Shown here piece after piece: positions 10,318 through 22,630 of a stretch of DNA of 64,000 bases. Made by a program: the position numbers and the translations under genes. Numbering within the stretch: the stretch's first letter is position 1; each line of letters opens with the position of its first letter. The notes under the pieces are model-generated. The model did no database searches. It worked only from the letters and a program-made list of their open reading frames with translations, and was not told where the DNA came from. Source of the stretch: Ichthyophis bannanicus (taxonomy: Eukaryota; Chordata; Amphibia; Gymnophiona; Ichthyophiidae); NCBI GenBank assembly GCA_033557465.1, contig CM066043.1, positions 114,310,778 to 114,374,777 of the forward strand. Reading direction: 5' to 3'.

Positions 10318-10539
10318 GCAGAGCTCCGGAGTCTCAATGTGTGGATGAGACAATGGTGCAAGAATGAGGGTTTTGGATTTGTTAGGAACTGAGGAACATT
10401 CTGTGGAAAGGAGGGGCTCTTCTGAAGGGATGGGCTTCAGCTTAACTGGTATGGAGCCAGGCTGCTGGCATTAGCCTTTAAAAAGGAGATAGATCAGCTT
10501 TTAAACTAGATAATAGGGGAGAGCTGATGTCACCCAAGA

Positions 10540-11413
10540 GTGTATGGTTCGGAACAATGTATCCTTGAAGGATACTACCAAAAAATGAAGTTAGGGCATA
10601 TCGGCAGAGAGGTTCCAATAAAGACAAAAGTAGCCCAAATGCCCTTGAATACAGAGCAGACAGAGCTTAAAGATTCCAAATTACCCCTGCCTACCGATAA
10701 CCAGATTAATATGAATAAAATACAGTCTCTAAAATGCTTGTATGAAAATGCTAGAAGTCTAAAAAATAAGATGGGAGAGTTAGAATATATAGCACTAAGG
10801 TAAGATATGATTGGTATCTCAGAGACATGGTGGAAGGAGGACAACCAGTGGGTTCAAACTATATTGTAATGATAGAGCTGATCAAATTGGTGGAGGGGTT
10901 GAGCTCTATGTTAGAGAGGGCATTGAGTCACAAAGGATTAAAGTTTTGCAGGAAACAAAATTTGCTGTAGAAGCTCTATGGATTGAAATTCTATGTAAAA
11001 AGGGAAGGCAATGACAGTGGGAGTGTACTGTCGACCACCTGACCAGAATGAACAAATGGATGATGAAATGCTCAATGAAATCAGGGAAGCTAGCAAATGT
11101 TACAGCACAGTAATAGTAATGGGTGATTTCAATTACTCCGGTGTTGAATGGGTCAGTGTCACAGCAGGACATGCTAGGGAGATAAAGTTTCTATATGAAA
11201 TAAATGACTGCTTCTTAGAGCAGCTGGTTCATGACTGACCAGAGGGGAAGCCATTTTGGACCTACTCCTTAGTGGAACACCAGATATGGTGCAAGAGATA
11301 AGGGTGTTGGGGCTACTTGGCAAAGTGATCATAGCATGATCACGTTTGATTTAATTAATGGAGGATGGATGGCAAGGAAATCCACAGTACTACCTTTTAA
11401 CTTTCGGAAAGGA
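10540..11413 (+). pseudogene. CR1-A copy 2 endonuclease, broken
   Basis: The endonuclease domain is present but scattered over three frames. Blocks include 'LYENARSLKNK', 'DRADQIGGGVELYVREG', 'VYCRPPDQNEQ', 'MGDFNYSGVEW' and a final 'MITFDLINGG'. Stops occur near 10801 and 11236 and shifts near 10850 and 11000. At the position of the copy 1 deletion this copy has the full sequence ('gtactacc', about 11388), which shows that the endonuclease and RT normally share one frame. Confidence 0.85.
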
Positions 11414-11958
11414 GACTATGATAAAATGAGGAAAAGAGTTAAGAAAAAAATAAAAGGAGCAGTTGCAAAGGTTAAATTCTTACATCAAGCTTGGGTGTTG
11501 TTTAAAAATACTATCTTGGAAGCTCAGACCAACTGTATTCCATGCTTTAAGAAAAGTGCAAGGAAGTCCAAAAAACTGCCAGCATGGTTTAAAGGTGAGG
11601 TCAGAGAGGCTGTTGTTGCCAAAAAAGCATCTTTCAGGAAATGGAAAAAAGAGCCAAATGACAAAAACTGGAAATAGCACAAGCACTGGCAAGTTAGATG
11701 CAAGACATTGATAAGGCAGGCAAAGTGAGAATTTGAGAAGAAGCTTGCTGTGGAAACAAAAACATGTAATAATGACTTTTTCAAGTATATTCTTAGCACA
11801 AAACCTGTGAGAGAGTCATTTGGACCATTAGATGATAGAGGGGTAAAAGGGGCACTAAGAGGGATCATGGCCCTAGCGGAGAGTCTGAATGAAGTCTTTG
11901 CTTCCGTCTTTACTGAGGAAGATGTAGTAATGTTACCCATGACTGAAGTGGTATTCAA

Positions 11959-12374
11959 AGATTTATTTTTTATTTATTTATTTTATTTATTTATTTAACA
12001 GTATTTCTAAACCGCCTTATCTTAATAATCAAGGTGGTATCACAGCAAGCAATCAGGTAAAGTGTGTGTGTTGTACATGCAGTGAGGATAAAACTTAGTT
12101 GTGTAAGGGATGTGTTGGGTGCTTGATTTGTTTGAGCTATTTACAGGGTGGGCTATTTACAGTGGTGCTAGAATCATAGTTTATATATTCTGTTGTTTGG
12201 GAGGATTGGAGTGCTGTTATCCATTCTCTTAGGTTATGTGATGTGACCATAGTGCTCTATGAACAGCATGGTTTTCAGTTGTTTTCTGAAGTCTTTGAGG
12301 TCTGGAGTTGCCCTTAGATTGTCCGGTAGATTGTTCCATATTGTTGGAGCAGCCATGGAGAGAGCTCTGTCTGT
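11959..12374 (-). mobile_element. L2-type LINE 3' fragment inserted in CR1-A copy 2
   Basis: CR1-A copy 2 is interrupted after 'gtattcaaag' and resumes at 'gaagaattgaaag'. The insert starts with a T/A-rich tail (11960-12000) and on the minus strand encodes the terminal L2 block 'ALSMAAPTIWNNLPDNLR' followed by 'FRKQLKTMLF'. It is therefore a 5'-truncated minus-strand L2 of about 415 bp. The CR1 loses only a few bases at the site. Confidence 0.8.
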
Positions 12375-12376
12375 GG

Positions 12377-13908
12377 AAGAATTGAAAGAAACATCGATAC
12401 ACTGGGAAGATGTATTACAATTATTTGATAAACTGAAGAGTAGCAAATCACCTGGACCAGATGGTATACATCCAAGGGTGTTGAAAGAACTTGAAATATG
12501 AGATTATAGACCTGCTATTAGTAATCTGTGAACTATCATTAAAATCATCTTTAATATCCGAAGACTGGATGGTGGCCAATGTAACGCCAATTTTTAAAAA
12601 GGATTCCAGGGGTGATCCAGGAAACTACAGACCGGTGAGCCTGATGTCAGTACCAGAAAAAATGGTAGAAACCATCATAAAGAACAAAATTACTGAATAT
12701 GTAGATAGTCATGGCTTAATGGGAGACTGCCAACATGGCTTTAGACAAGGAAGACCTTGTCTTAATCTGTTATGCTTTTTTGAAGGTGTGAATAAACAGG
12801 TAGACAAAGGTGAGTTGATTGATACAGTGTATCTGGACTTTCAGAAAATCTTTGACGAGGTCCCTCATCAGAGACTTTGGACAAAACTAAAAAGTCATGG
12901 GATAGGAGGCTGTGTATTATTGTGGATCAGGAACTGGTTAAAAGATAGAAAGCAGAGGGTAGGGCTAAATGGCCAATTTTCCCATTGGAGAAAGGTGAAT
13001 AGTGGAGTATCCCAGGGATCTGTCCTGGGTCCGCTGCTTTTTAACATATTCATAAATGACCTGGAAATAGGAATATTGAGTGAGGTTATCAAATTTGCAG
13101 ATGACACAAAACTGTTTAAAGTTGTTAAAACCCATGAAGATTGTGGGAAATTGCAAGAGGATCTTGATAAATTGGAAGACTGGGCATCCAAATGGCAGAT
13201 GAAATTTAACGTGGAGAAGTGCAAAGCTATGCACCTAGGAAAGAACAACCCAAACTATGGTTACACGATGCAAGGTTCCATATTAGGAACCACCACCCAG
13301 GAAAAAGATTTAGGCATCATCGTAGATAACATGTTAAAACCCTCTGCCCAGTATGCAGCGGCGGCCAAGAGAGCAAATAGAATGCTAGGCATCATAAGGA
13401 AAGGAATGGAAAATAAAACAAAGGATATTATAATGCCTCTGTATCGTTTCATAGTGCGACTGCACTTGAATATTGTATGCGATTCTAGTTGCCGTATCTT
13501 AAAAAAGTATATAGCATTATTAGAAAAGGTGCAGAGAAGAGCCACCAAAATGGTAAAGGGGATGGAAGGAACCCCTATGAAGAGAAACTAAAAAGGTTAG
13601 GGCTCTTCAACCTAGAAAAGAGACGGCTGAGGGGAGATATGTTAGAGGTCTATAAATTAATGAATGGAATGGAACGGGTAAACGTAGATCGATTGTTTAC
13701 ATCATCAGAAGACAGAAAGACTAGGGGACATGCAATGAAGCTACAGGGTAACCTATTTAAGACTAATAAGAGAAAATATTTTTTCACTCAACGTGTAATC
13801 AAATTCTGGAATTTGTTACCGGAGGATGTAGTAAAAGCCGTTAGTGTAGCTGAGTTTAAAAAAGATTTGGACAAGTTCCTAGAGGAAAGGTCCATAAACC
13901 ATTATTGA
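12377..13908 (+). pseudogene. CR1-A copy 2 reverse transcriptase, frameshifted
   Basis: The RT blocks seen in copy 1 are present: 'SPGPDGIHPRVL', 'NYRPVSLMSVPEK', 'VYLDFQKIFDEVPH', 'GSVLGPLLFNIFINDL' and 'KFADDTKLF', so catalytic aspartates are retained. Compared with copy 1 there is an extra base near 12491 ('gaacttgaaa' against 'gaactgaaa'), a loss of Thr-Asn codons near 12765 and further shifts near 13460 and 13570. The C-terminal end closes at 13908 in the same place as copy 1. The N-terminal RT part lies at about 11430-11958, before the L2 insert, with a stop near 11676. Confidence 0.9.
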
Positions 13909-14358
13909 AAGGGACCTGGGATATCACTGCTTGAGCCAATACAAGCATTGCGGAACCTGTGTCTTTTGGGGAAACTGCTCGGTTCCTATGACCTAAATTG
14001 GCCACTGTTGGAAACAGGATACTGGGCTTGATGGACTTTGGTCTGACCCAGTATGGCATAGCTTATGTTCTTATGTTCTTAGAATAAAACAAGACTAAAA
14101 CAATAAAATGCATAAAAAAGTAAAGAAGACAAAAGAACAGACGGCTATAGTCATTCAACAATCTATGACTGCAGTAAGCTAACAATATTAGCAGCTATTC
14201 TATAAATACTAATATATATTTTTTAAAAATTTAGACATCCATTACAGGCACATTCTTCCAACAAAGAACCAACCTACGGCTACTTCCCTAACCTCCCCTA
14301 ACCCTCAGCAATATGTTGTAGGACCTGGAGAAAGGAAAGGTCAGATCTAACACTCTGA

Positions 14359-14743
14359 GGGTCTTTTGCTAATGGGCACTACCTGGCAGCATGTTTTCTG
14401 GCGTATGCTGAAGGTGCGCTTGGATGCGTGTTCCACTTAGTGCAGACAATGACAGTTACCACAGGATGATTCCCGTGTTAACTGTGCAATCCACGTTAGA
14501 GGAGTGAGTGGTAAAGGCAGGGGCAGAGAGCGGGCACGGTGCGCTCAGTGCAGCTAGTGCTGTGTTCACAGAGTGTGATAAGTGCATTAGCGCGGGTGCA
14601 CTTACACTATTGGACCAGGCTCCATGCTATCTGTCAGGGAAATGCTTTCCAGAGCCCAAACGGTTTGCTTGTAATGCGCTATGGTTTCAGCACTAAGCAT
14701 GTGCTAGATGCAACAACTTAGTGCCCATTAGTAAAAGGCCCCC
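14359..14743. mobile_element. MITE with 'gggtctttt' inverted ends
   Basis: The left end 'gggtcttttgctaatgggca' and the right end 'tgcccattagtaaaaggccc' are inverted repeats of about 22 bp. The interior is non-coding and rich in short inverted segments. The termini resemble those of the element at 18245-18689, suggesting the same superfamily; no clear target duplication is visible here. Confidence 0.65.
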
Positions 14744-15437
14744 TCTGTATACAAGCCTAGCAGTTTAAAGTGGAGTTTAAGGGGGACTGGCATGCTGACC
14801 AGGAATAGACAAGGGAACTGCAACAGATGGAAATTTTGAGGTTATCTTTTCAGAGGTGTATTGAGGTTATTCCTTATTCTGGATCTATTGGATCCTCTCG
14901 GTTATCTGAATTATGCTGCAGTTGGAGAATGTGGTTGGATTCTACTTTGAGATTTCATGGTCACATCTCCAAATGATTACGTCTCTGTTTGTGATATGGT
15001 GGATGCTTCGAAGGTTATGACCCTTTCTTTCAGAAGGGAAGTTGGAGTCAGGTAACAAGGGCATTGGTTTTTCTGTGCCTGGTTTATTGCAATTTGTTGT
15101 TGTTAGGGCTTCCAGCAAAGGAGTGGGCAGGGCTATAAAAAATAAAAAAATACAGCTACAAAAATGATTAAGGGTTTGTGTAACTACGATCATGTCACCC
15201 TAGTTTTAATTGAAATGCATTGGTGCTGGTGTTGTATGGGGTACGATATAAACTTATGACCTTGGGGCCTGACATTCAATGGGGTTAACATGGTTAACAG
15301 GCCTGCTAACCATATTACTCCCTCTATCTGCAGGTGCCGTCATTGCATGCTCCAATGTTAACTGACTAGCAGGGCTCTTTCATTAATACATGAGGACTAG
15401 GAATCCATTTTAGCAGGCAATGAAAAAGGTGCCGATA
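14744..15437. other. Anonymous DNA with MITE-like motifs
   Basis: No gene. From about 15260 to 15400 the sequence has 'ggttaacatggttaacagg' and 'gctaaccatatta', typical of short foldback elements seen elsewhere in the window, but the ends could not be fixed. 14760-15240 holds nothing recognisable. Confidence 0.3.
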
Positions 15438-15445
15438 CTCCGTAC

Positions 15446-16104
15446 CAGTGGCGTAGCGTGAGTTGTCAGCACCCGGGGCAAGGCAAGTAATTTGCGCCCC
15501 CTAACCCGTGGATTTTAGCCGCCGGGGAGCTTCTTTGCGCGGGGGAGCCGACCGTGATCCTACCCCGGGAGGGAGCGATCGTCAGCACTGACCTCGCTGA
15601 GCCGGAGTCCAGGGAAACGAACAGCACAGCAGCAAGAGCCCAACAAGCATGGTTAAACGCCCAACAGCAGGGAAGAGGAGGAGATCCGGAACCAGAAACT
15701 CGCGATGCCGCCCTGCAGCTCCGCCTTCTCAAGCGCACAGGGCGATCCGACCCCAACCCCAGCTTTACATTGAGATCGAGGGGCGATGACGCGATAAACA
15801 GTCCCCCTCCCACCCCGCCCCGGCAGCTTGTGTGAAATAGCTACCTAGAGGGGGTCAATCGCATCGCCTGCGCTTTGTTGCCGAGGGTTTGCCAAGAACA
15901 ATGCGACTCCCAGGACTGCGGGCTCGAGGGCTATAGCGCAAACCTCTTTGCAGTGCCACCACCAGATGGCGTACGCACCAACATGTATCATAGGGACCTG
16001 CCTTTCCCCCTCATCGGCAACAGAGAGCTGCGAGTGCGAGCGCCCCCCCCCATGTTGCACCCGGTGCGGCCGGCCCCCCCTGCACCCCCCACGCTACGCC
16101 TCTG
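15446..16104. mobile_element. Non-autonomous hAT-type element with perfect 8-bp TSD
   Basis: The element starts 'cagtggcgtagcgtg' and ends 'cacgctacgcctctg', a 15-bp inverted terminal repeat with one mismatch. It is flanked on both sides by the identical octamer CTCCGTAC (15438-15445 and 16105-16112), the target-site length of hAT transposons. The 659-bp interior is GC-rich and has no transposase; the open frames across it are chance readings. Confidence 0.9.
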
Positions 16105-16112
16105 CTCCGTAC

Positions 16113-18241
16113 CACCATATGCCCTCCCAGAAAAAGCCCTGTATTTCAGGTATATAAAATGTTTCAAACTTTACTTCTATACTGTGACTCTCCAAACATG
16201 TATGTCCATGTCTGTTCTATCAGTGTCTGTCTGTTTGCATTTCCATGTTTCCATTAAGTATGTGTGCATCTGTCTTTGTTCATCTATTGCCATGTTCTCT
16301 GAACAGGCTAGCCAGTGCTGGTTTTATCTCTTACCTATGAATTTGTGCCTTCAATTTTACTAAGAAAAAGCAGGACTAAAAGCCCATACATACACGGGAC
16401 TAAAATCAGGACTGGCTTAGCCTGTCGAGGTGACATGGACCCAACTGGTAATCCTAATATATCTGCACATCTGTTTCTCAAGCCTCTTCTACCTGGCTGG
16501 CATGAAAAAGGAGACCATGTGGATGAAACTGGAGCCCATTCAAAAACTGGCTGGTGGGTGTGAGAGCAGCAAAACCAAAGGAACCTCTCTTTGTCACATC
16601 TAGACGGAGAGAGGAAGCACAGAGGTAGGCTGTGAGCACAGACACAACTCTTTGTGTACGCACCACACAGTGCTTCTACCTGACTTGCCCTATACGACAG
16701 ATTTGTACTACTTTTTTCCAGTGTCTCAAGGCACTCTTGCAATAATAAGAAGCGGCGACCTGGGCAGAAGATCCTATTCACGTATCCCAGGATATACGAA
16801 TATATACCGTAACCTCATTTTGCTCCTCTTTGGAATTTCCTAGCTTCCTGACCCAATAGTGCCAAGACGGCAAAGGAATAACATTCAGGAACAGGTACAG
16901 TTACTGTTTATTCTCCTCTTAACATTTTCTTTCCTCTCTCTTCTCATTCGCTTCTCATCAATGCATACTCTTTGCCTGACACCACGTATAGCTCTCATCA
17001 GGGATCCCTCCCAAAGGGCTCCATCTACTTTTTCTCATTCATTTTTCATTAGTGAGCATTATTCACATATTTGCTCTGTACTGCTTCCCATTTGGCACCC
17101 ATCAGGGATCCATCCTGCAGGGCATCTATCATTTTCCTCCTGCATCTCATCCTACGTGTATGCTAGATTTAAGGGGACTTGTTCTGGAGAGCAGATGGCA
17201 ACAGGACCTGGCTTCTGCTGCTACCGTGACTGAACACTTGTTCTACTGGACTCTCTCTCCTTGCACATCAGTAGTTCTCCCATCCTGTTAGGCTGAGTGA
17301 GGAATGGATCCCACACCTCAGGCTTGGCAGTGTAGAGCATTAATCAGTCTAAGAAGGTGGCATAGTAGAAAAATGCCAGAGACAGGGCAAATTTAACCCT
17401 TTAATTATTGAACTTCTGTGATGTTTTCATCACGCAGGTTCCAAGTGATGATACTGAATGCCTTGTATTCGATGACTTTGGAAAATTGGGAATGAGGCTA
17501 CACTAGAAACAAGACTTCTGAGAGTCTGTCTAAAAAGACTACTTGGAACTGGCGGTCCTTAGGAAGGATTTCTCTTTAGGCTTGGGTTTAATTTTGATGT
17601 CTGGTTTAATTTAAAATTTGATTTTGAGATCCAATGTTTGCTTTGAGTATTAATAGCGGTTTTCCATAGAACGATATATTGCCCACTGCATGGGTCCCGT
17701 GTGACCTCCTCAATCTCCTGGATCCATTACAGCTGAAAAGAGAAGAGTAGACACTGAGGAGATGACACAGAAGACAGATGGTCTCTCTTTATAACAATGT
17801 CATTAAAGGTGAATCTGAGAAGCTGAGATCATCTCCAGCACACCCTGGCACAGGGATGAGGCTCCTTTCTGTCATGCTATGTGCAAAGTTAACCCAAAAA
17901 GAGACATTACCCCACGAGGGCGATCTGCTCCCGGGGATGCCAGCATCCATGGGGCTGGTCCCAATGCACAGAAACAGAGATGTTGTTGGAGAAAGACCAC
18001 TTGGTCTATTCATTGCCAACATCTGATTCCTTTCCAGTTTAGCTTGAAACTGAATTTAGGTTTGACTATGAGGTGAGGTCCGAAATTGAATTTCAGCTTG
18101 AATTTAAGGTTGAATGTGAAATTTTTTTTATTGAGTTTGAACTGCATTTTTTAAAGAAGTATTTTCTTTTAAACCTGTCTCGATGTTGTGTGCAGTAATT
18201 CTGGAGAAGGGAAAGGGATGATAAAGAGATTCACAAATCTG
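16113..18241. other. Anonymous single-copy-like DNA
   Basis: No coding exon, RNA gene or identifiable transposon. Short open frames occur on both strands (for example near 16335-16780 and 16859-17233) but have no recognisable domain, signal or conserved residues. This could be intronic or intergenic. Confidence 0.4.
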
Positions 18242-18244
18242 TTA

Positions 18245-18689
18245 GGGGGTCTTTTACTAAAGTGCGTTAGCTGACAATGTGTGTTATGCTGCGTGCTGAA
18301 TGCATGTTGGGACATGCGTTGACAGCTAGCACAGGCCATGACAGTTAGCGAGGGACGATTCCCGCGCTGTCTAACTCATGTTAGGATCGCAAATAGGACG
18401 GGTAAGGGTAGAGACTGGGCATCGTGTGCTCTGAGCAGCTAGTATGGGGTTCACATTAGGTATTAACTGCATTAGCATGGGATTACCGAACACCACCTCA
18501 ATAGGCGGCATCAGGTGTTTCCTCACTAACGCTGCATGCGCTATGGGACAGGGTGCCGCGTTAACTGCCAGGGAAATGCATGCCACGCCCCTGACAGTTA
18601 ATGTAGAAGTATTGCACCTAATGTCCATTGTTTCAGAGCTTTTGCCACGTTAGGTGCAGCACTATAGCAGCCTTTAGTAAAAGGTCCCC
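18245..18689. mobile_element. Harbinger-like MITE with TTA target duplication
   Basis: Ends are 'gggggtcttttactaaag' and 'ctttagtaaaaggtcccc', nearly perfect inverted repeats of about 18 bp, flanked by TTA at 18242-18244 and 18690-18692. A 3-bp TWA duplication with G-rich ends fits the PIF/Harbinger superfamily. The 445-bp interior has internal partial palindromes and no transposase. Confidence 0.75.
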
Positions 18690-18692
18690 TTA

Positions 18693-19741
18693 GGACTACG
18701 GGGCTGTGACTGTCTTGCACCCTCTGCTGGTCAGGTGCAAAAAACGTTGTTTCCAAACCGTAGATCAGGACCCCAAATGGGGTCCCATTATCAATAGATG
18801 GTGTCACAGGAACAGGGATGCTTTCCCTGCCTTTGGACCTTCAATGTGACCTAGGCCCAGTAATGGTGGTCAGCATAGGGCCCTTGAGCCAGTGAATGTT
18901 TGCAGGCCTTCCCCCTCCTCCTGTTGCTACTACTGCTATTGCCTTCCTGCTTGGGATAAGTTGGAGGAGGAAAAAGTAGACGAGGGAGGAGACAGGTGAC
19001 AGAGATAAACTATTTTGGTTTTCATCATCATCTGGGGTCACGTCATATTTTAAGTGTTAAAATGAGGCAATATTGGATAAAGGTTTGAGAAGCACTGAAA
19101 GGTGTTAAAGGTAGAAATAAAAGATGAAGAAAGGAGGAGAGTGGAACAGGGTTAAAGAAAGGAAGGGAAATTAATAGATACAATAGGACATGAAATTGAA
19201 AATGTGTGTGTGCACAGGCAATTTTTTTTTTAATTTTTCTTCATTTTTGACTTCTTCGTATGTGTGCGTGTGTGTGGGTGTGAGTGGGGGGGGGGTGTGT
19301 TTCATTTTATGAAAATGAAAAAAAGAAACAGAAAAAAGCTGAGTTAAATTAAAAGAAATGGAAAAACAACAGAAATAGCTTGGGTCCCTGTTGCAGGGAA
19401 AAGAAGCCCCCCAACCAGACCTTTCCCTGATCCCCTCCCCAGCCCTCATCCATACGCTCTTACTCCATTTATGTATTTTAAGTTTCCAGAGGACATGAGT
19501 GATCCCTGGTCAGTCATTCATGCTCTATCAGTGCCACCATTGCAGAACGCTCCAGAGAACCCAGGTCAGTGCCATTGTTAATTTATGTTGTACAAAATGG
19601 CACCGGCCTGAATCTGGCCCAGGCCAGTATTCTTTTCTTGTATGTAAGAAATTAATGACGTTATAGATCTTAGTTCTCCACTGCCATTTGCAATTGTGGC
19701 AATGGGGAATAGCTCTTATCCTGTGAAGGCTTAAGACATGT
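18693..19741. other. Anonymous DNA with GT- and A-rich low-complexity tracts
   Basis: Nothing coding is recognisable. A GT-rich tract lies at about 19258-19300 and is followed by a run of G; purine-rich sequence occupies 19080-19200. The open frame on the minus strand across 19171-19449 is a reading of this low-complexity DNA. Confidence 0.35.
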
Positions 19742-20160
19742 GGGGGATAATTTTATGACAGGGGGCCTAGTTACAGAATTTTTTAAGGCATTTATTTGAA
19801 ACCTATTTTATGAAAGCAAGTAGGCACCTGCTTGTCTTTATAAAATGTTAGCATAAGTAGCAGAAACCATGCCCTGGAGAGAGAGTAAATGGCGGTGCCT
19901 AGAATTTGCAAGAGCGCGTGCATAATCTAGACGTGTTCATGTATTCTTTGCCCATTCTGTGCCCAAACTCACCTGTGCCCATGTCCAATGGCAAGGTACG
20001 CACCATCAAACAACATGCATACTTTTATGCTGGTTGGTATTTTGTAAGAGGTCATTAACGCGCGTCTGTGACCACATAGACGCACTAATGGCTAAATCAA
20101 CCTCCAGTTAAATGCATACCTGGCACCTAAAAATAAACATGCCCTTAGAAAATTACCCCC
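19742..20160. mobile_element. MITE with 'gggggataatttt' ends
   Basis: The left end 'gggggataattttatgaca' and the right end 'ttagaaaattaccccc' form an imperfect inverted repeat. The 419-bp interior is non-coding with mirror-like halves ('aagtaggcacctgcttgtct'). A shorter relative with the same ends lies at 42018-42253. No clear target duplication was found, so the superfamily is open. Confidence 0.6.
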
Positions 20161-21296
20161 ATAAAGGCCTGAGAGGATTCAAATGAGATCTCAGAAGGGG
20201 TTTTTTTGTGCGTCAAGGACTGGTCTAAGCTTTTAGAACAAAGGAAAGCAGGTAAAATTTCATTAATTTTTATTTTATTTTGTTTTAAAGCGAAGTGAAA
20301 CAAAACAGACACATTTGTTAAAATTTCACATTTTTTTCAAATGAAGGCATATCGTTAATAGGATGGGCAGGTGGGGAAGAAAGACGATATGGCGAAAGAG
20401 CTAAAAGACAAGCAGGCCAGAGAGATTTATGCAAAATCCTTTCTTTGCATTTTTTGAAACACTCACACCTTGCATGCATTACAAGGTGCTGTTTACCGTG
20501 GGAGTTCCTTCCGGAAAATAATGTTCCCTTTCATACCAGTGAGGTGTTTTCTAGCTATACATATGTTGTTTGTTCCTTATTCAAAGTGAGGGTAACTAGA
20601 TCTATGAAGTTCTGCGTCAACTGATCTCATCTAAGAGTCCTCGTTTGGTTACACTGACATGGGAGGTGTCATATGGTACAACACTGTCATCTCCCATGGT
20701 ACAGGTGAGTGCATTAGAAAACAAACTCCATGGTGTTAATTAGAATGTAATAGGGACTGAGGATTCATCTAATTGTAAAGAGAAAGAAAGATAAGTCTGA
20801 GATGACAGTGAGATAGAACAAGAAGAATTTGCAAAGGTTCTTAAAATGGAGTGCATCAGAGAGAATAGGCTAGGGAGAAATTGGAAAAGACCGAGTACAA
20901 ATTCCACCATGTTTCAAAGAAAAAGTAGGGAAAACAAGACTACTCCAGTGTACTCCGAGATAAAAAGGGAAATCAGTACTATGATGAAATTTGGCAGGCT
21001 GGATTAACATTATATTAGACCGTAGACAAACATATATTTGCAGTCTCCTATCATGGACTCTATTTACATCATTTCTTTATCCTCATTCCCACTTTCCCTT
21101 CTCCCATCCCTCCCAGGTACCTTCATTCCTGTCCTTTCCCCTTTTCCTCCTCAGCCTGCCCCCACCTCATTCACCTCTCCTGAAGTGGCTTGCGGGAAAG
21201 TGCAGGGTTTGGTTCTGGGTATGGCTGGAAGTGGGCACAGAGGTTGCTCAGGCACATACAGTCCTCGGAGTGGAGCAGCCCAGGGATTTCAGTAAT
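20161..21296. other. Anonymous DNA
   Basis: No gene or well-bounded repeat was recognised. The frames at 20991-21452 and 21038-21295 are Pro/Ser/Leu-rich readings of a pyrimidine-rich tract (21080-21180) and run into a MIR-like SINE, so I do not regard them as coding. Confidence 0.35.
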
Positions 21297-21400
21297 GGGC
21301 TTAAAACCAGGGAAGCCGGAGCTCTAATCCCATTAACTGATGCTCCTTGCGACCTTCTGCAAGTCACTTTCACATCCGTTGCTTTAAGTACAAATTTAGG
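21297..21400 (+). mobile_element. MIR-like (CORE-SINE) fragment
   Basis: The stretch contains a tRNA-like B-box region ('gagctctaatccca') followed by the SINE core 'tgcgaccttctgcaagtcac', matching the order of MIR-type CORE-SINEs, whose core typically reads gaccttgggcaagtcac. It is diverged and lacks a clear tail. Confidence 0.6.
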
Positions 21401-22367
21401 AGCCTATCTGCTAAGCCGCATTAATGCACATGAAAGGGCAATTAGTCTATAATACACATGTGGCGATTAGTTTTATAACAGGTCACCATGGTGGGTAAGC
21501 AGCTACAGAGGTGCTGTTTTATAAAGATAAGTAGGTGTCTGCTTGTCTTTGTAAAGTAGCAGCTAAGTGGCCGCGATCGCTCTTTAAGTTAGGGCAGGGA
21601 TATATCCTTCATCACTAGAGCTAGTGTCAATATCTGTGCCTACAATGTTCTAATATGCACGTAAATAATACTGTTTTATAATCTGCGCGTGTACGTGTGA
21701 GCCCCATCTCTACTCTGCTCAAACCCTGCACTTCTGCACGCTTACAGACAAAGTACCACCATCATGTAAACATGCATGCTTTGACGTTGCTAAGTATTTC
21801 ATAAGAGGCCATTCGTATCAGTATGTGGCCACGTAATGCCCCAAAATGACTAAAATGCAGCCAAAGAAGGCACATTCTTGACTTCGTAATGTCACACTCC
21901 TTATACAGTGATCCATAATGGTAATAATTCTCTAACGAGTGCGGGGAAAGTTACATGCTAGCCGTGCAAGTCATTCCCTATTCTAAAGAATTGACACCGG
22001 GATTGGGCACTTAGCGCACGCGCTTTATGAGGTTGCTAGGCGTAAGTTCCATCGCGAATACATTCAGTTGGGGTGGGCTTGGGCGGAGCAGAGGAGGGAC
22101 TAAATGTCTGCATCTTTTTTCGGATTCTAGGTGCAGGCATTTAGATCTGCTCTAGAGCAAGCATAACTGTCGTGCCTGGGTATAGGTGCATTGCTACGTC
22201 CCTGTTCTATTAATTAAAGTACAGACAGACTGTTTTATAGAATAGGCCCCACTGCATGCGAGATTATAGAATAACCCTCTAATTGTGTTTACACAGAAAC
22301 AGAGAAAATGACAGCAAATAAAGACCATATGTCTATGCAATCTGCCTATCCACAAGAACTATTAAGT
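21401..22367. other. MITE-rich non-coding DNA
   Basis: Segments such as 'attagttttataacaggt' (about 21467) and 'gactgttttatagaatag' (about 22228) are inverted relatives of each other and resemble the ends of the MITEs at 19742 and 42018. A degraded 0.8 kb foldback element is likely, but I could not place exact ends. No gene is seen. Confidence 0.35.
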
Positions 22368-22630
22368 TCTACAATTCCTTCCTCTGTACTTGTCCCATGT
22401 TTTCTTGAATTCAGATACAGTTCTCACTGCGGGGCTGTTTCACCTTTTCTGAAAAGAAATATTTCTTTAGACTACTCCTGAGTCTATCCCCTTTCACCTT
22501 TATCCTATGAGATCTTCCTTTCACCTGGAAGAGGGCCACCTCCCGTGCATTTATTCCACAGAGATACTTAAATGTCTCTGTCATATTTCCCCTCTCTTGT
22601 CTTTCCTCCAAAGTATGCATATTGAAATTA
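22368..22630 (-). mobile_element. CR1-B LINE 3' fragment
   Basis: The minus strand encodes 'MHTLEERQERGNMTETFKYL', 'KVKGDRLRSSLKKYFFSEKV', the C-terminal region of the CR1-B type also found at 30864-31648. Only the last roughly 80 codons and part of the 3' UTR remain; the copy is older than that one. Confidence 0.8.

Larger units (their letters stand above)
9590..14081 (+). mobile_element. CR1-type LINE (CR1-A, copy 2), long but broken
   Basis: This is the longest CR1-A copy. It retains an ORF1 region with a zinc-binding-like 'CTRCKELFALRE' stretch and an esterase domain, then the endonuclease and reverse transcriptase, and the 3' terminal 'ttatgttc' repeat. It is disabled by stops, frameshifts and an L2 fragment at about 11959-12374. 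Over shared parts it is closely similar to copy 1, which lets lesions in each copy be identified by comparison. The 5' boundary near 9590 is approximate. Confidence 0.9.

Noticed and set aside
15875..16363. 162-codon plus-strand frame
   Set aside because: It begins inside a non-autonomous hAT element and crosses its end into unrelated DNA.
20991..21452. 153-codon frame with a hydrophobic start
   Set aside because: It reads a pyrimidine-rich tract and then a MIR-like SINE; no domain or conserved residue was seen.
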